The notes under the pieces were generated by a model, which had not been told where the DNA came from, made no database searches, and saw only the letters and a list, made by a program, of their open reading frames with translations. From assembly GCA_027618625.1 (NCBI GenBank), contig JAQCER010000218.1:1-6457 (forward strand): DNA of 6,457 bases, in the 5' to 3' direction. This DNA comes from Verrucomicrobiota bacterium (GTDB lineage: Bacteria > Verrucomicrobiota > Verrucomicrobiia > Verrucomicrobiales > DEV007). A program made the translations under genes and the position numbers. Shown here piece by piece: positions 6,292 to 6,457 of the stretch (positions are counted from its first letter, which is position 1; every line of letters begins with the position of its first letter).

Positions 6292-6457
6292 GCACAGCTC
6301 TCACTCTAATCTAATCTAACGACGGAGTTGTATGATTTTTTTCTTTTGTCAGCGTTTGAGAAGAATCGAACGCGGATGAGGGTGACGCGCGCCGTTGGTG
6401 CAAGGAGTGGGTTGCTACCTCGCGCGACCTGCGTGCACCGTCGTGGCGGGGGCGCCG

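Noticed and set aside
6290..6347. Rho-independent terminator after ptsI
   Set aside because: There is a T-run at 6336-6347, but no G/C-rich hairpin directly precedes it. The only small inverted repeat (GAGC-aca-GCTC, 6290-6300) overlaps the stop codon and is far from the T-run.
6397..6439. Inverted repeat GGTGCA ... TGCACC near the right edge
   Set aside because: The arms are six bases with a loop of about 31, expected by chance in G/C-rich sequence.

Overview
The window looks like chromosomal DNA from a moderately GC-rich, free-living Gram-negative bacterium. The strongest lineage clue is a redoxin gene next to a gene for a haem c plus copper-monooxygenase-fold protein, a combination I know mainly from Planctomycetota, Verrucomicrobiota and Acidobacteriota. 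I favour the PVC group, but this is inference from gene content. Most starts here also lack a recognisable Shine-Dalgarno sequence. I see no mobile element, CRISPR array, rRNA or tRNA.

Layout. Bases 1-128 may hold the 3' end of a rightward gene. Bases 166-2799 carry a compact leftward operon in the order (in transcription) redoxin, cytochrome c/copper type II monooxygenase-like protein, TspO. The gaps are 23 and 4 bases. A 171-base divergent spacer (2800-2970) separates it from a rightward tatD-type metal-dependent hydrolase (2971-3771). That gene converges, after 20 bases, on a small leftward conserved gene of unknown function (ending at 3792, start near 4106). A spacer of about 420 bases (4107-4530) without a convincing gene follows, then a complete rightward ptsI, PTS enzyme I (4531-6291). 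The last 166 bases hold no gene I can support.

How the genes fit together. The leftward operon reads as an exported redox module. It encodes a secreted single-cysteine redoxin, a secreted protein with one haem c site, the full six-residue copper-ligand set of the PHM/DBM fold and a C-terminal EF-hand, and a five-helix TspO membrane protein of a porphyrin-binding family. As I recall, relatives often carry the redoxin, cytochrome c and monooxygenase parts as one polypeptide. Here they are two proteins, each with its own signal peptide. The right half is housekeeping or regulatory: a TatD nuclease, a small orphan protein, and an enzyme I without HPr or EII genes beside it in the window.
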